Assembly: GCA_964017235.1 (NCBI GenBank)
Contig: OZ024933.1
Span: forward strand, 11,225,962 to 11,289,961
Length of the DNA stretch: 64,000 nucleotides
Direction: 5' to 3'
From: Sabellastarte sp. h YS-2021
Taxonomy: Eukaryota; Annelida; Polychaeta; Sabellida; Sabellidae
In this document: one piece after another, positions 1-10,212 of the stretch
How the letters are laid out: every line of letters begins with the position of its first letter
How positions within the stretch are numbered: position 1 is the stretch's first letter
Made by a program: the position numbers and the translations under genes
Notes under the pieces: model-generated
Database searches by the model: none
What the model was told of the DNA's origin: nothing
Seen by the model: only the letters and a program-made list of their open reading frames with translations

Positions 1-21
1 TATAATAGAGGTTCCACTGTA
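1..21. mobile_element. End of a pogo/Tigger-like MITE
   Basis: The window opens with ATAATAGAGGTTCCACTGTA. This matches the terminal sequence of the complete MITE at 24131-24294 (GGATAATAGAGGTTCTACTG followed by TA). Only the terminus is inside the window. Confidence 0.5.
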
Positions 22-137
22 TCATCTACTCACAGTATTCTCTTTTGATAGTAATAATAAGTGTCAACCAATTAAAAAGGAAAATTGAACTTTGTTACTA
101 TTCAGCTTAATCTAAGAATCACAATTTAATTCATTAC

Positions 138-3100
138 CTTTTCTTTCTTGTTTTTCCCCATGCAACACCGGAGCAGTGCCTCTCTGCAGTAGCCTTGTTC
201 TTTGTATTTTGTTAGGGCAATCATTCTTTCTGGGTCACTGAGAGCCCGCAACATATTAAATGTACTAGCTTTACAGATACCATTTCTTAGGGCTGGTTCT
301 ACTATCTGAAACTGCTCTGCATTTAATCTGCCCACAAACATGCAGGGCTGCAGTTTTTGCTTTTTTTCTCTCTGCAATTATATTTAAACATTTAAGCATG
401 CATATAAAGTATGTCTTCTTCCAAAAATCATTCCTCACAGTACAGGATTCCAGGGAGTGATTCTATTGCATGAAATTCATATTTGATAAGTATACTAACA
501 CATCTAAGGGTGGAATTGATATTACATCATATGACAGATAATTAGTTGAAAGGACTTGTAGCCTTTGGATTCTGGTCCATTGAATTAAGTGAATTCTATA
601 AATTAGCTTTTCAGTGTATCAAGTAAAGAGTTGATAGTTTCTTCATTGCATGTACTTGTTTGATGTGCATATCAACACCAACTGTGAATTAGCTGAATAT
701 CACATGAGTTATTGTATATCACTGATTGTTTTTGTGTTCACGCTTTTTTTATTTTGAATTTGCATAACATTTTATTTTTTATTTATTTATTCATTTATTA
801 TAGTGACATGCATATCAAACAATTGCATAGTTCAAAACAAGAGCACTCGGAGAGTGCAGACCTCCGCCAAGGGAGCACATATCCTGACAATTTCATCAAT
901 ATCTGTCCATAACTTTTTGAGTTATCTGTCTTTAAAAATTACATTTCATGGATCCAGAAGATCCAGATAGTGATCCAGATCACTACCAAAATTGAATTAT
1001 TTCTTCCTTTTACCTTTTTAGACATATCCTGAAAATTTCATCAAAATCCGTTCACAAGATTTTGAGTTATCTTGTTCACAAACAAACTCACAAAAATCTC
1101 ACAAACCCACAAACAAACCCAAGCGAAAACTTAACCTCCTTAGTGTAGGTAATAATAGTAGTTTGTAACCCAATCCACTATAGGACTTGTATGTCAATAT
1201 AAAACTTATTAAAACTAGTGTGTGGTGTGATAACAAATAACAATATATAACATAAATTCAGAATGTTATGACACATTGCTTTCAAAAGAATTTATTAGTT
1301 GAATTCATGGCTTTTACAAATTTTTCTTTTGGTCAAAAGGGTATTTTTGCTTCTCATTTCTACCAGCATTGACTTTATATTGATTCTTAAATCACTATAT
1401 GATGTATAATTACAGATAAATTTAAACCAGAAACATTTCTGTCTTCGATAGTAACATTTGTACATCAGTTTTATCTGCAAGTGTACACATATTTAGTTGA
1501 GTTAAATTAAACATAATTTTCACTTTCAATATTGGTTTTAATTGTTCTGTAATTTTGGTTTACATAATACAGCAGCTTCTCAATTTTTCTTCTAGGGTGT
1601 TCAAAAGTTTACATTCTATTTCTTTCAAATTAAAAAGCAGAACAGATCTGAGCTCTTTTATCCCTACATTAGGCAAAATTTTATGCTTTATTTCATTAAC
1701 CCAGGTTCCATTGTCATCTGGCTTCATAAAGTCATGGTTTTGAAAAATACTTTTGGTGATGTTGCATCTTCTAGCTTGTTATGATTCCAAAAAATTGCAA
1801 ATGTTCATGTAAAATTTGAGTTTTACAGCTAATCACCCAAGTATGAATGACTGCGTGAATTGGTTCTTAACAGTGAACACCAAGATAACGTCTTAGTTCA
1901 TTTATTTGAAGTTCATTACCAAATGTTTCTTTACAAAAGCCCCAGAGTTGTATAATGCATGTTTCAAAAAGTTTTTTTAATGTTTATAGCAAGGATATTT
2001 GATTTATTTTAATTAGTAAATTACCATCCTGCTTATGTTAAACCTTTTTCACACCATTGAAATTTAAGTGCTCATCAAATAACACATGAAAGTTTTTATA
2101 TGCATTTTAAAATAAGAACATTACATCATTTATTTAGAAAATTGCAGACTACTTACCGCATCTGATTTGAGAATAGTGTACAGTTTTGCCATTCTCTCTT
2201 TCTCATCAAGTTCTTTAAACTGATGTTCATTCCACAGTTTCCTCACAAGGATTACCTTATCATAGTCTGATGTCTTTAGAGCATCTGAACTCACATCATT
2301 AGTACAATAACCTTTAACAAGTGCCTCTGTAATAGACAGGTTCTTGTAAACATGGCATGTTACATGCTCAAAAGCTGAAGGGTCTCCGGTGATTTCTCTG
2401 ACTTTAGTCATCGCGGCTAACCTGTGATTACCATCTAGAACAATAAATTGTTTCTTACACAGATCATCACCTTCTTTGTATGTCTGCTCTGGAGAAACCA
2501 ACACGGTTAACATGGAGCTCAGCTTGCTTTCTTTTCTTGCCAAAAGAATTTTAGCCAGATAATTCACCCTAGCTTCATTTTTTTCGCGCAACCGGTATTC
2601 CTCTGAAGCAAAGTTTAAATTTCCAAAAGGAATATCCAGAATTCCAATTTTGGTGTCAGCACAGGGGGAAGTAGGAACCTGCTTCTTGCTAGCTGCAGGT
2701 CCATCTACATTAGGTAGCAAGCTCGTTCCCCCCAAAAGATTTTCTAGTGTCAAAACAAATTTTGACGCCGTGACATCTCTTTCAAATCCAATGGGTGAAC
2801 CCTGGAACTCTTGTATGTCCAGATATCTAGACGACCCATCATCAAGAGAAACCTGTAACAGAGTAAAATGTGTAAGGACACAAAATAATGCACCATGTAA
2901 CTAGACCTAGCGCATCGGAGAACCGATGCAAATTGTATCCACCGTAAAGACAATGCACCAAAACCTCTAGGACCAATAATAAGTGAGTTATAAGCACTTT
3001 TAAGTTTGGCTATCCTCATCTGACCTTGAAGGAGGGGTCCAAGGTCAAATCCGACCACACCAGAAGATTCCCAGCGCATGATTTCCTATATGTTGGTTTA

Positions 3101-5290
3101 CCATCCCAAACATTTAGGACCAATAATAAGCGAGTTATAAGCACTTTTTAGTTTGGCTGTCCTCATTTGACCCTGAGGGAGGGGCCCAAGGTCAAATCCG
3201 ACCACACCAGAAGATTCCCAGCACATGATTTTCTATATGCTGGTTTACCATGACAAACCTGTAGGACCAATAATAAGCGAGTTATAAGCACTTTTAAGTT
3301 TGGCTGCCCTCATTTGACCTTGAATGAGGGGCCCAAGGTCAAATCCGACCACACCAGAAGATACCCAGCAGATGATTTCCTATATGTTGGTTTACCATCC
3401 CAAACCTCTGGGACCAATAATAAGCGAGTTACAGGCACTTTTACCTTTGGCATCCCGGTTTGACCTTGAAGGAGGGTCCCAAGGTCAAATCCGATCATGC
3501 CAGAAGATTCCCAGCCCATGATTTCCTATAGGTTGGTTTACCATCCCAAACCTCTAGGACCAATAATAAGCGAGTTATAAGCACTTTTAAGTTTGGCTGT
3601 CCTCGTTTGACCTTGAAGGCGCGGCGGCGGCGTAGCGGACGCTAAACCAAAGTATCCACCGGATGCTTCCGGTGGATACAATTACTACACAAGTGTAAAT
3701 TGTTACCAGACATTTCTTTTTAGCTATTTTGTCTGAATTTTGATAGTAAAATTAATGCCCAGATAACTTTGAAACATGAGTTTATTTCTTAAGATAACAA
3801 GGCCACTGCCGCAGCAGTTATCTCCCGCCTTTGAATCAGTAATAATGGAGAACTAAAGAAGATCAAAGGTCTTTGTAGTAAGATAACCCCACTTGACATT
3901 GAATAAGGGGTCATGTGTGTTTGAGACAAACTTACCTTAACTATGTCACCTCCCAGGAAACTAGTGGATGTGATCAATCCTTCATCGCCAACTACAATGA
4001 ATTTGTTGAATGTTTCAATTAGAACATTTAATATACACAACTTTAAGTATATTTTGTTACAAATATTGTAGTTTTCTTGCGTTCAACACTCACATTTGAA
4101 AAGACTTTGAGAAAATTTGAAACATCTTGATCTTGAAAAGAAACAAGGTGAGAAATGCCCCAAAAGGCAGGTTGCACAGGCAGTAATAAGGTTAGCTGTA
4201 ATTAAATTTGGAAATGCTGACAGACAGTCAAACGGACAAAAACAGATGAACAAACATACAGAATTACACCAATTTCGAAAGCAAGTTAACTATGATGGTG
4301 ATCTGTTTCCCTGGAAAAAGCCTTTTTGAGTTAGAGTCTGGAAACAGAAATATTGACGAATAGACAAACAGACAAAAAATAGACAAATAAACAAATGGAA
4401 TTACACCACTTTCGAAAGTAACTTTGCTATGATGGTGATCTGTCTCCCTTTCAAGCTTAAATTCAATTGGACAAAGCGTTTTTGAGTAAGAGTTCGGAAA
4501 CAGAAATGTTGACGGACAAACAGACAAACCCAGACAAATGAATGGACAGAATTACACCAATTTTGAAAACAACTTAGCTATGGTGGTGATCTATTTCCCT
4601 GTTCAGTTTTAATTTGATTTCTTGGGCTAGGAATCTTTTGATGTGCTCAGATTTGACCTTGGCAATTTCAACAACTAAAGGAAAAAGCCCTTTGCAGAAA
4701 ATCCGAAAGTAGAAAAAGCTTGTAACATAAAAAACTGTAAAAAAATGATACATAACACATTTAATTCATTGAATCAAAGAACATACAGGATTTTTTGATA
4801 AATTATAAACAGTTTATGACACTGAAACACATGTTTTTAAAAAAGAAGTAGTGAATGTCATATGACCTACATATCACATAATATAATAACAGAAGTTTGG
4901 GTGGTTCAAATTCATAACATGGATAACTGCATCACAGGAAAGTTTTAGAGATTTGGAGATTTTGCAAACCCCCTGTGGATCATTTTCTGCTTGGGGTTTT
5001 CTTTCATTGTGGCTTTTTCTACAGTTTTTTTTCTACACAAAACTTTTGTCAGAATTTAAATTGTTTTTTTTTATTTACTTTTGTTATATCTACTCTAATT
5101 GAAACTGACCACCAGACAAAATTAAAATTTACAGAGTGAACTACTAAATGGTAAATTTTACATGGTAAATTTTACAATGATAGTAGTAACATAAAATATA
5201 CTCACAGTCTTCTATAAGCATGACCCCATTTGTAATGTCACTTTTCTTGATTGTCCACATGATGCACTGATGAATCTGACATCCAAAATT
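138..5290 (-). CDS. Partial gene with a ParB/sulfiredoxin-like domain, four exons seen
   Basis: I assembled four minus-strand exons, 5290-5206, 3991-3936, 2852-2157 and 371-138. All are bounded by AG/GT sites and the phases agree (85+56+696+234 = 1071 nt, 357 codons, no stop). The big exon carries FIVLDGNHRLAAMTKV, the 'DG-N/H-HR' signature of the ParB/Srx-like fold. In that fold the motif binds a nucleotide or phosphate; here the enzymatic role is unknown. The last exon is basic and Cys-rich (LLRCCMGKNKKEK). The donors at 3935 (GTAAG) and 2156 (GTAAGT) are strong. The acceptor at 3992-3993 has a weak pyrimidine tract, so the join between the first two exons is less certain. Neither the start codon nor the stop is visible; the gene continues below position 138 and probably above 5290. 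Several introns are occupied by transposons, and one element ends about 50 bp from the large exon. Confidence 0.68.
838..1155. mobile_element. Short TIR element with CCTCCGCCAAGG-type ends
   Basis: The left end reads ACCTCCGCCAAGG near 860. The right end near 1133-1150 reads CCTCCTTAGTGTAGGT, a degraded complement of it. Inside are two related blocks with 'CATATCCTGA.AATTTCATCAA'. It looks like a non-autonomous DNA transposon. It lies within the ParB-like gene, in the intron between the 371-138 and 2852-2157 exons. Confidence 0.5.
1160..2120. other. AT-rich intron sequence, nothing recognised
   Basis: This is intron of the ParB-like gene. The short open frames lack splice-site support and resemble no family I know. 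Confidence 0.5.
2901..3682 (-). mobile_element. Helentron-like non-autonomous element with tandem modules (copy 1)
   Basis: Read on the minus strand, the element begins near 3682 with an 11 bp stem hairpin (TATCCACCGGA, loop TGCT, TCCGGTGGATA). It then has a CGG-rich patch and about five tandem ~140 bp modules containing TTATTATTGGTCCTAGAGG. It ends with a 7 bp hairpin (GCATCGG, loop, CCGATGC) followed by CTAG and a flanking T. Subterminal inverted repeats, a 3' hairpin and a CTRR-T end fit Helitron/Helentron-derived elements (HINE, 'pearl'). It sits in an intron of the ParB-like gene. The family assignment is inference; the hairpins and modules are seen directly. Confidence 0.72.
3798..3916 (+). 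mobile_element. 5' fragment of the TTATCTCCCGCC TIR element
   Basis: It starts AACAAGGCCACTGCCGCAGC and continues with TTATCTCCCGCC, matching the left ends of the larger copies at 21702 and 34615. It then stops after about 120 bp, just before the 3936-3991 exon. Confidence 0.65.
4100..4660. repeat. Degenerate tandem repeat with (ACAGACAA)-type stretches
   Basis: Three to four diverged units share 'GAATTACACCAATTTCGAAA' and 'CTATG.TGGTGATCTGTTTCCCT', separated by GACAGACA-like simple sequence. The open frames here follow the repeat and are not genes. Confidence 0.55.
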
Positions 5291-5526
5291 CTAATTTAAA
5301 TGTTTAAAATGCCCAAGTCATGTACACCTACATTAAATATAACCTGAATTTGCTGCTTCTTTAGCAAAATATGAAGATATTATCCCACTATAAGTTTACT
5401 GAGAATGATGGATAAGCCCATGTGGCAAAGACTATTCAGGGATAAACAAGTGTCTAGTGCAGTAAACTAAACAATGCTCCATGTACACCACTTGAACCCT
5501 TGAACTGTAACTGAACCTGTGGTACC

Positions 5527-6226
5527 TACCGTATTTATCCATACAAATGCCCCTCCTTATTAATTGTCCTGCCTCCTCTCAACCTTTGTTGAGTTGATAT
5601 TTCAGGGTTTTACATCCCTCTTAACAATCGGTACCTTTGCAGTTTAAGGAGTCTGAACTAAGTTTTAGTACTTCCCCAGCAGCATACCACTTACAAGAAA
5701 ATAAAGAAAATCACAAAAAAACATGGCAGTTTTAATCAAAGACACATTAAAATCTGCAAAACAACACGAGATAAAAGTTTATAATTTCTTCATTTATTTA
5801 TTTGGGGTTTTACGTGGCTTTCAACACTGTACAGGTCATATCACGACGGGTAGTTGGAAGGGCAGAGGAAACCAGTACATACAGTTTGCTAGGGTTCTGT
5901 ACTGTAAACTGCCGACCAACGGCAAGCAACTACCAGCTTTCCCACTTAAGGCCATGACGGGGATCGAACCCCGGCCTCACAGGTGGGAGGCGAGAGTGTT
6001 AACACTCTGCCACCGTGGCCCACTTATAATTTCTTCAGTTTTAGGGTTTGTTTCTAATATCTTAAGCTCTCCTGACATTATACATGCTAGCAAGTGAGAT
6101 TAACGCCGCAGGTGTCCATTATTGCCCATTGCCACTGGACTCGAGAGTTGATTATTTATCTGTAATAGTAGCCCCGCCTTTTGAAAAATGCATCGCCCCC
6201 GCTCGTTTATACGGATAAATACGGTA
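5527..6226. mobile_element. MITE with TACCGTATTTATCC termini, split by a SINE
   Basis: The left end TACCGTATTTATCCATACAA faces a right end whose complement is TACCGTATTTATCCGTATAA, giving near-perfect inverted repeats bounded by TA. The element is 700 bp including the nested SINE at 5793-6023, so it is about 455 bp without it. The TA boundary suggests a Tc1/mariner-type or related transposase supplied in trans. Confidence 0.75.
5793..6023 (-). mobile_element. tRNA-derived SINE (type B) nested in a MITE
   Basis: The 231 bp insertion is flanked by the 14 bp direct repeat TTATAATTTCTTCA (5779-5792 and 6024-6037). On the minus strand it starts GGGCCACGGTGGCAGAGTGG (box A-like) and has GGTTCGATCCCC (box B). 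It continues through a conserved body and ends with an (AAAT)n tail. Other copies are at 30711 and 44443. The exact target-site duplication suggests a young insertion. Confidence 0.85.
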
Positions 6227-6689
6227 GATATAGCAGGAGCACATCCACTCAGAGGACAAACTGTCTGCATCAAGCTATATCCAGCCTTTGACAAATAGTT
6301 TTAATTTTTTTTGTTTTACTATAAAGTACTCGTAAAATATTTGTCTATCTCCATGTAACTAAATCTTTTAAACATAGTCTTAACACTTTCGCTTGCTAAC
6401 AAATCAATCAATATTTTATCACATTTACCTTAAAGTAATAAACCATATAAAATAATAGATAATAATAATTAATTAGTGATTAATTTAATTATTCAAGAAT
6501 TATATACAGTAAGTCTTAAAGACAAGAGTTTGTACTTAGTGCTCTCTAAAATGATTGTTAGTAAATTGATATTTAAGACCACAACATTGAATTGGTAAAG
6601 TAATAGGAACTATTTATATTTCTGCATATTAATTACAAAAATTAAAGAGAAATATTAGGCACTTGGCACATATGTTAGCCCAAGTGGTA

Positions 6690-6795
6690 TAATTTTTAAG
6701 CATGCTGAGGAGGCAAATTTTTACTACCCTGCATGTTTGGGCAATTTTCCAGGCAGTTTGCAGTATTAACAAAATATGCTATTCAGAATGAAGAC
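6690..6795 (-). repeat. Fragment of the GC-ended repeat family
   Basis: The stretch with CATGTTTGGGCAATTTTCC and CAGTTTGCAGTATTAACA resembles 28490-28560 in the same orientation and the complement of 7965-8052. It is a diverged piece of that family. Confidence 0.45.
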
Positions 6796-7040
6796 AAGTG
6801 TACATTTTCTAAGACTTGTAACTAAACTCACCTTCAACTAATTAACTGTTGGCTGTGTTTTTTATGTTAATGGTAAACACTTTTATCTTATATTATCATA
6901 CGTGATAGCTAGTCATCTTTCTCTTGGTTATAAAAACTTAATCACTCTACAAAGAATACCCTTATTAGGACTGTTCCATTTCTGTGATATTTTGTAAACC
7001 TTGTCCTGACTGTAAAATTTTGGGAATTGGAAACTGAATC

Positions 7041-8052
7041 TAAAGCCCATTGTACACTAGCGCGGCGCGGTGCGGCGCGGCTAAATAAAATAGAAATAAT
7101 GGAGATAGTTCACTGCTCATACATATGTGCGGCGTGGCAGTTAGCGGTGCGGCACAGATTTTCTATTTAGAAAATTTTCTAATTTTTTCAAAAACCGTGC
7201 GGCTTTTTTTACTATTTTCCCCAAGTTTTCATTGATATTTAGATTCCCCACAGGTTAATAATGGCAGTCTATCACAGAACTTTATACAAATATATTAATT
7301 GGAAAACAAAATGCAAGCACACAGGCTCATTGTGAAGGGATTAACTACTAGGGGAGAGATGTTAAAATATAGGGGGTGTCCATATAGACACATAAAAAGA
7401 TGTAACTCAGTGAGGATTGCAAACAACAGCAATTTTAAAAGGGACACACTAGTCAAGGGTCTTCTTGGTGAAGAGATTAAGTCCTTATAAAAGACAGAGG
7501 GATAAGGCCATGTTAGGTATGTGACAATACCTGTAGACACAACACAGCCAGAAGTTTATAAATTGAAAGGGGGTGTAATCACCAATATTATGAATGGGAC
7601 ACTGGTCAAGGCCTTTCATTGTAATAAGATTAAATGCATGTAAGGGTAGGAGGGTGTGGAAATGTTGCATAAGTTGTATAAAATTCAGGTTATACTTAAG
7701 AGAACACTCACTCGTACAGTAGCTGAGTACTAGAGGTCCTCAGTGGCCTAGTGGTTAGCAAGTTTGGCATCTAATCATAGGCTGTCACCTCTGTGGGTTC
7801 GAGTCCCACAAGTGGCAATGCTGAGGACCTGTCCCAATATGACCCTGGCTGTTGAACGGGACGTAAAACCCCAACTTTGACTTTGTGTGGAAATGTACTG
7901 TGGTGTATTAGCTTTTTAATTACATTTTTTTATTATTTTAACTATTGTATTCGCTTTCACCCTAGTTAAAATATTTTGTCAATATACTGAAAACTGCTGG
8001 GAAAATCGCCCAAATGTGCAAGGTAAAGAAAATTTGTCTGCTCAGTATGCTC
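7041..8052 (+). mobile_element. GC-ended interspersed repeat, copy 1 (split by a SINE)
   Basis: It begins CCCATTGTACACTAGCGCGG followed by a GCGGCGCGG-rich patch and ends near CTGCTCAGTATGC. The whole body matches 28480-29323 in the opposite orientation, so this is a dispersed element and not a gene. The CpG-rich start stands out in AT-rich DNA. Terminal inverted repeats are not obvious, so the class is uncertain; a non-autonomous DNA transposon is most likely. Confidence 0.65.
7666..7884 (+). mobile_element. tRNA-derived SINE (type A) with an extra 5' segment
   Basis: The 219 bp insertion is flanked by the 12 bp direct repeat GTGTGGAAATGT (7654-7665 and 7885-7896) inside the GC-ended repeat. 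The tRNA-like part starts near 7732 (TCAGTGGCCTAGTGGTTAGC) and has box B GGTTCGAGTCCC. The copy at 19838-19986 begins exactly at the tRNA-like head. The first ~66 bp here therefore look foreign to the SINE, as a 5' transduction or composite insertion would. Confidence 0.8.
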
Positions 8053-8059
8053 TTATAGC

Positions 8060-9640
8060 AATTGCAAACTTATCTGTCTTATAGCAATTGCAAACTTATC
8101 TGTTTCATCGTAAATCAATCAGATGGATCGGGAAACTACCACAAACATATCAAAAGAAATTTCAAGGCAATCGCAAAGCCAATATGAAAGCTGTCAGGAA
8201 AATATCTTGTACATCAAGCATTATAAACCCATCTTAAACCTGTCGCAATACCTTGGATAGTGCAGTGTCCCTGTTAGAAGAGGCAGTAATATTGGTGACA
8301 ATTGCAATCCTTAATCAGTTTAACCTTTTATGTGTTTATAGTGTGGATTTGGTCTAAGTCAAAGTTGCAAAATGTCAGCCATTTACTTCTACTTATGGCA
8401 ACTTCTAGTTATACCAGCTTTGAGAATATATAAAGTACTAAACATACTATGTAATTTAAGTCTCTTGCAATAATTAACACTTGTGTGAACACTCTACTAT
8501 GAAACTTATTTGCTTGGTGTTCAGATGTTATAACAAAAAAGTAAGGAATCAAGTAAAGACTGTCACAATGCTACTATTTTTGTTGTATATTGACACTTCT
8601 GAAAACACAAGATTTATACGTTCTATTTATACCTTATTGTTCTCATTTAAAAGTATTGCTTTGTGCAACAAATTATGTTCTGGCCACTGTCTGCTAGACA
8701 TACTTCTATTTATTCTTATATTGTGAATTGATAATTGTTGGGACTTGGAAACTACTTCTACTTATCGCAGTATTCTACTTATGGGAGTTCTACTAAAACC
8801 AAATCTACTGTATATATTTACGTACTCCATATTTTGACACTTCTTCCTCCCTAATTATAAGCTTTCTCTTCATTCATAAGTAGCCTGGGCGCTTTGCATT
8901 TTCATTCAAATAATATTTCTGTTGTACTATGTATGTTATACAAAGTGAAAACAGGATGGTCACTTTATAATGTAATATCTGTGTCATCCAAATATATAGG
9001 AAGTTAATATTATAAAAAGTCAATAAAACACTGTGTGTTTTTAAATTGTTTTGAACTGCCACCGCACATTTTGACTTCTGTTCACAATAACTAAAAATAA
9101 TTTTATGCATTTTTATATAAATTTGGCATACACATCTGTTTGCCTAGGAAAGTCATAATATAAAGGTGATATGAGCTGATAGGCAGAGGTTAGCACTTGT
9201 GGAATGCTTTCTAGCTATTAATGTTACCCTAGTGTGTGCACTCTACTTGGAAAGTAAAACTTTTAGATTGTCCACTTGTACCAGTACATATGTTTAGAAA
9301 AAAAACAATGGTTCAGTTTCAGAGTAAACTTGAGAACATTCTTTACCTAGAAAAAATAATGTGCTTCATTTTATTTTCATTCTAAGAACTAGAAAGCACT
9401 GACAGAGCTGAGACCTCTGCTGGGGTTGTTCCAAATATTTGGAATTCAATATATCCTATGAACTGTTTTCATGATTACTCCAAAAGTACTGAATGAACCT
9501 TTCTGAATTTTTATGTGGGTATGTATTGGCACGATCCTGATAATTTTGTTTATACAAAAGAATCCTGAAGTACAGAAATGTCCACCTGATGCAGATCAGC
9601 AGTCTCTGAATGCTTCCTAGTTGTTACTGAAATTTTTTCC
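8060..9640. other. AT-rich sequence, nothing recognised
   Basis: I see no exon with paired splice sites, no RNA gene and no repeat family shared with the rest of the window. Short frames at 8481-8726 and 8874-9110 are low-complexity and unsupported. Confidence 0.5.
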
Positions 9641-9658
9641 TTTGTACAGACATTACGA

Positions 9659-10202
9659 ATTACCGGCAAGTCACGACCAAAACAACTCGCACACACAACT
9701 CACAGCCCAAAAACAAATAAATGACAAATATTTAACGAAAATATATAGTTTCACATTAGCTTTCCCAGCAATATTTTATAACTAACAAGCAGCTTATACA
9801 TAATTTGCATTCAGCATTCATTTGCCATATTCCAGTTAGAGTTAGAGTGTGGTTCAAGCTTGTAACCTAAACATCTCACAGAGTGATGGGAATATGAGGC
9901 CACACTGGGTTTCTAGCCATATTTTACAACAGAAGATCCAAGCAACCAGTCTACTTTTTGTCTGCAAATGTGATTAATTTAATTAACCAATGAAATCAAT
10001 TGTTACTGAAACCTCACTCAAGACAAAGTTTTACCGTACTGCAGCCATGCCCTAAATAAAGGTGCCGTTTGAAGAACAAATATTTCAATTTTGGGTTAAA
10101 ACTTAAGAAAATCTTACAGAGGAAATACTTCAATTTTGGGTGCGAGTTGTGTGTGCGAGTTGTTGGGTGCGAGCCGTTTTGGTTGCGATTTGCACGCATA
10201 CT
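9659..10202. mobile_element. MITE with a 10 bp target duplication (Mutator-like?)
   Basis: The direct repeat GACATTACGA flanks the unit (9649-9658 and 10203-10212). The ends form imperfect inverted repeats sharing 'ACCAAAAC..CTCGCAC' and the block AACTCGCACACACAACTC. A 9-10 bp duplication favours Mutator-like transposition. No coding capacity is visible; the frames at 10014-10338 lie in the inverted repeat. Confidence 0.65.
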
Positions 10203-10212
10203 GACATTACGA

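Noticed and set aside
7732-7810. Functional tRNA genes at the SINE heads (also 19986, 30711, 44443, 47722)
   Set aside because: Box A and B are present, but each is followed by a SINE body and most sit between target duplications. Acceptor stems do not pair as in a real tRNA.
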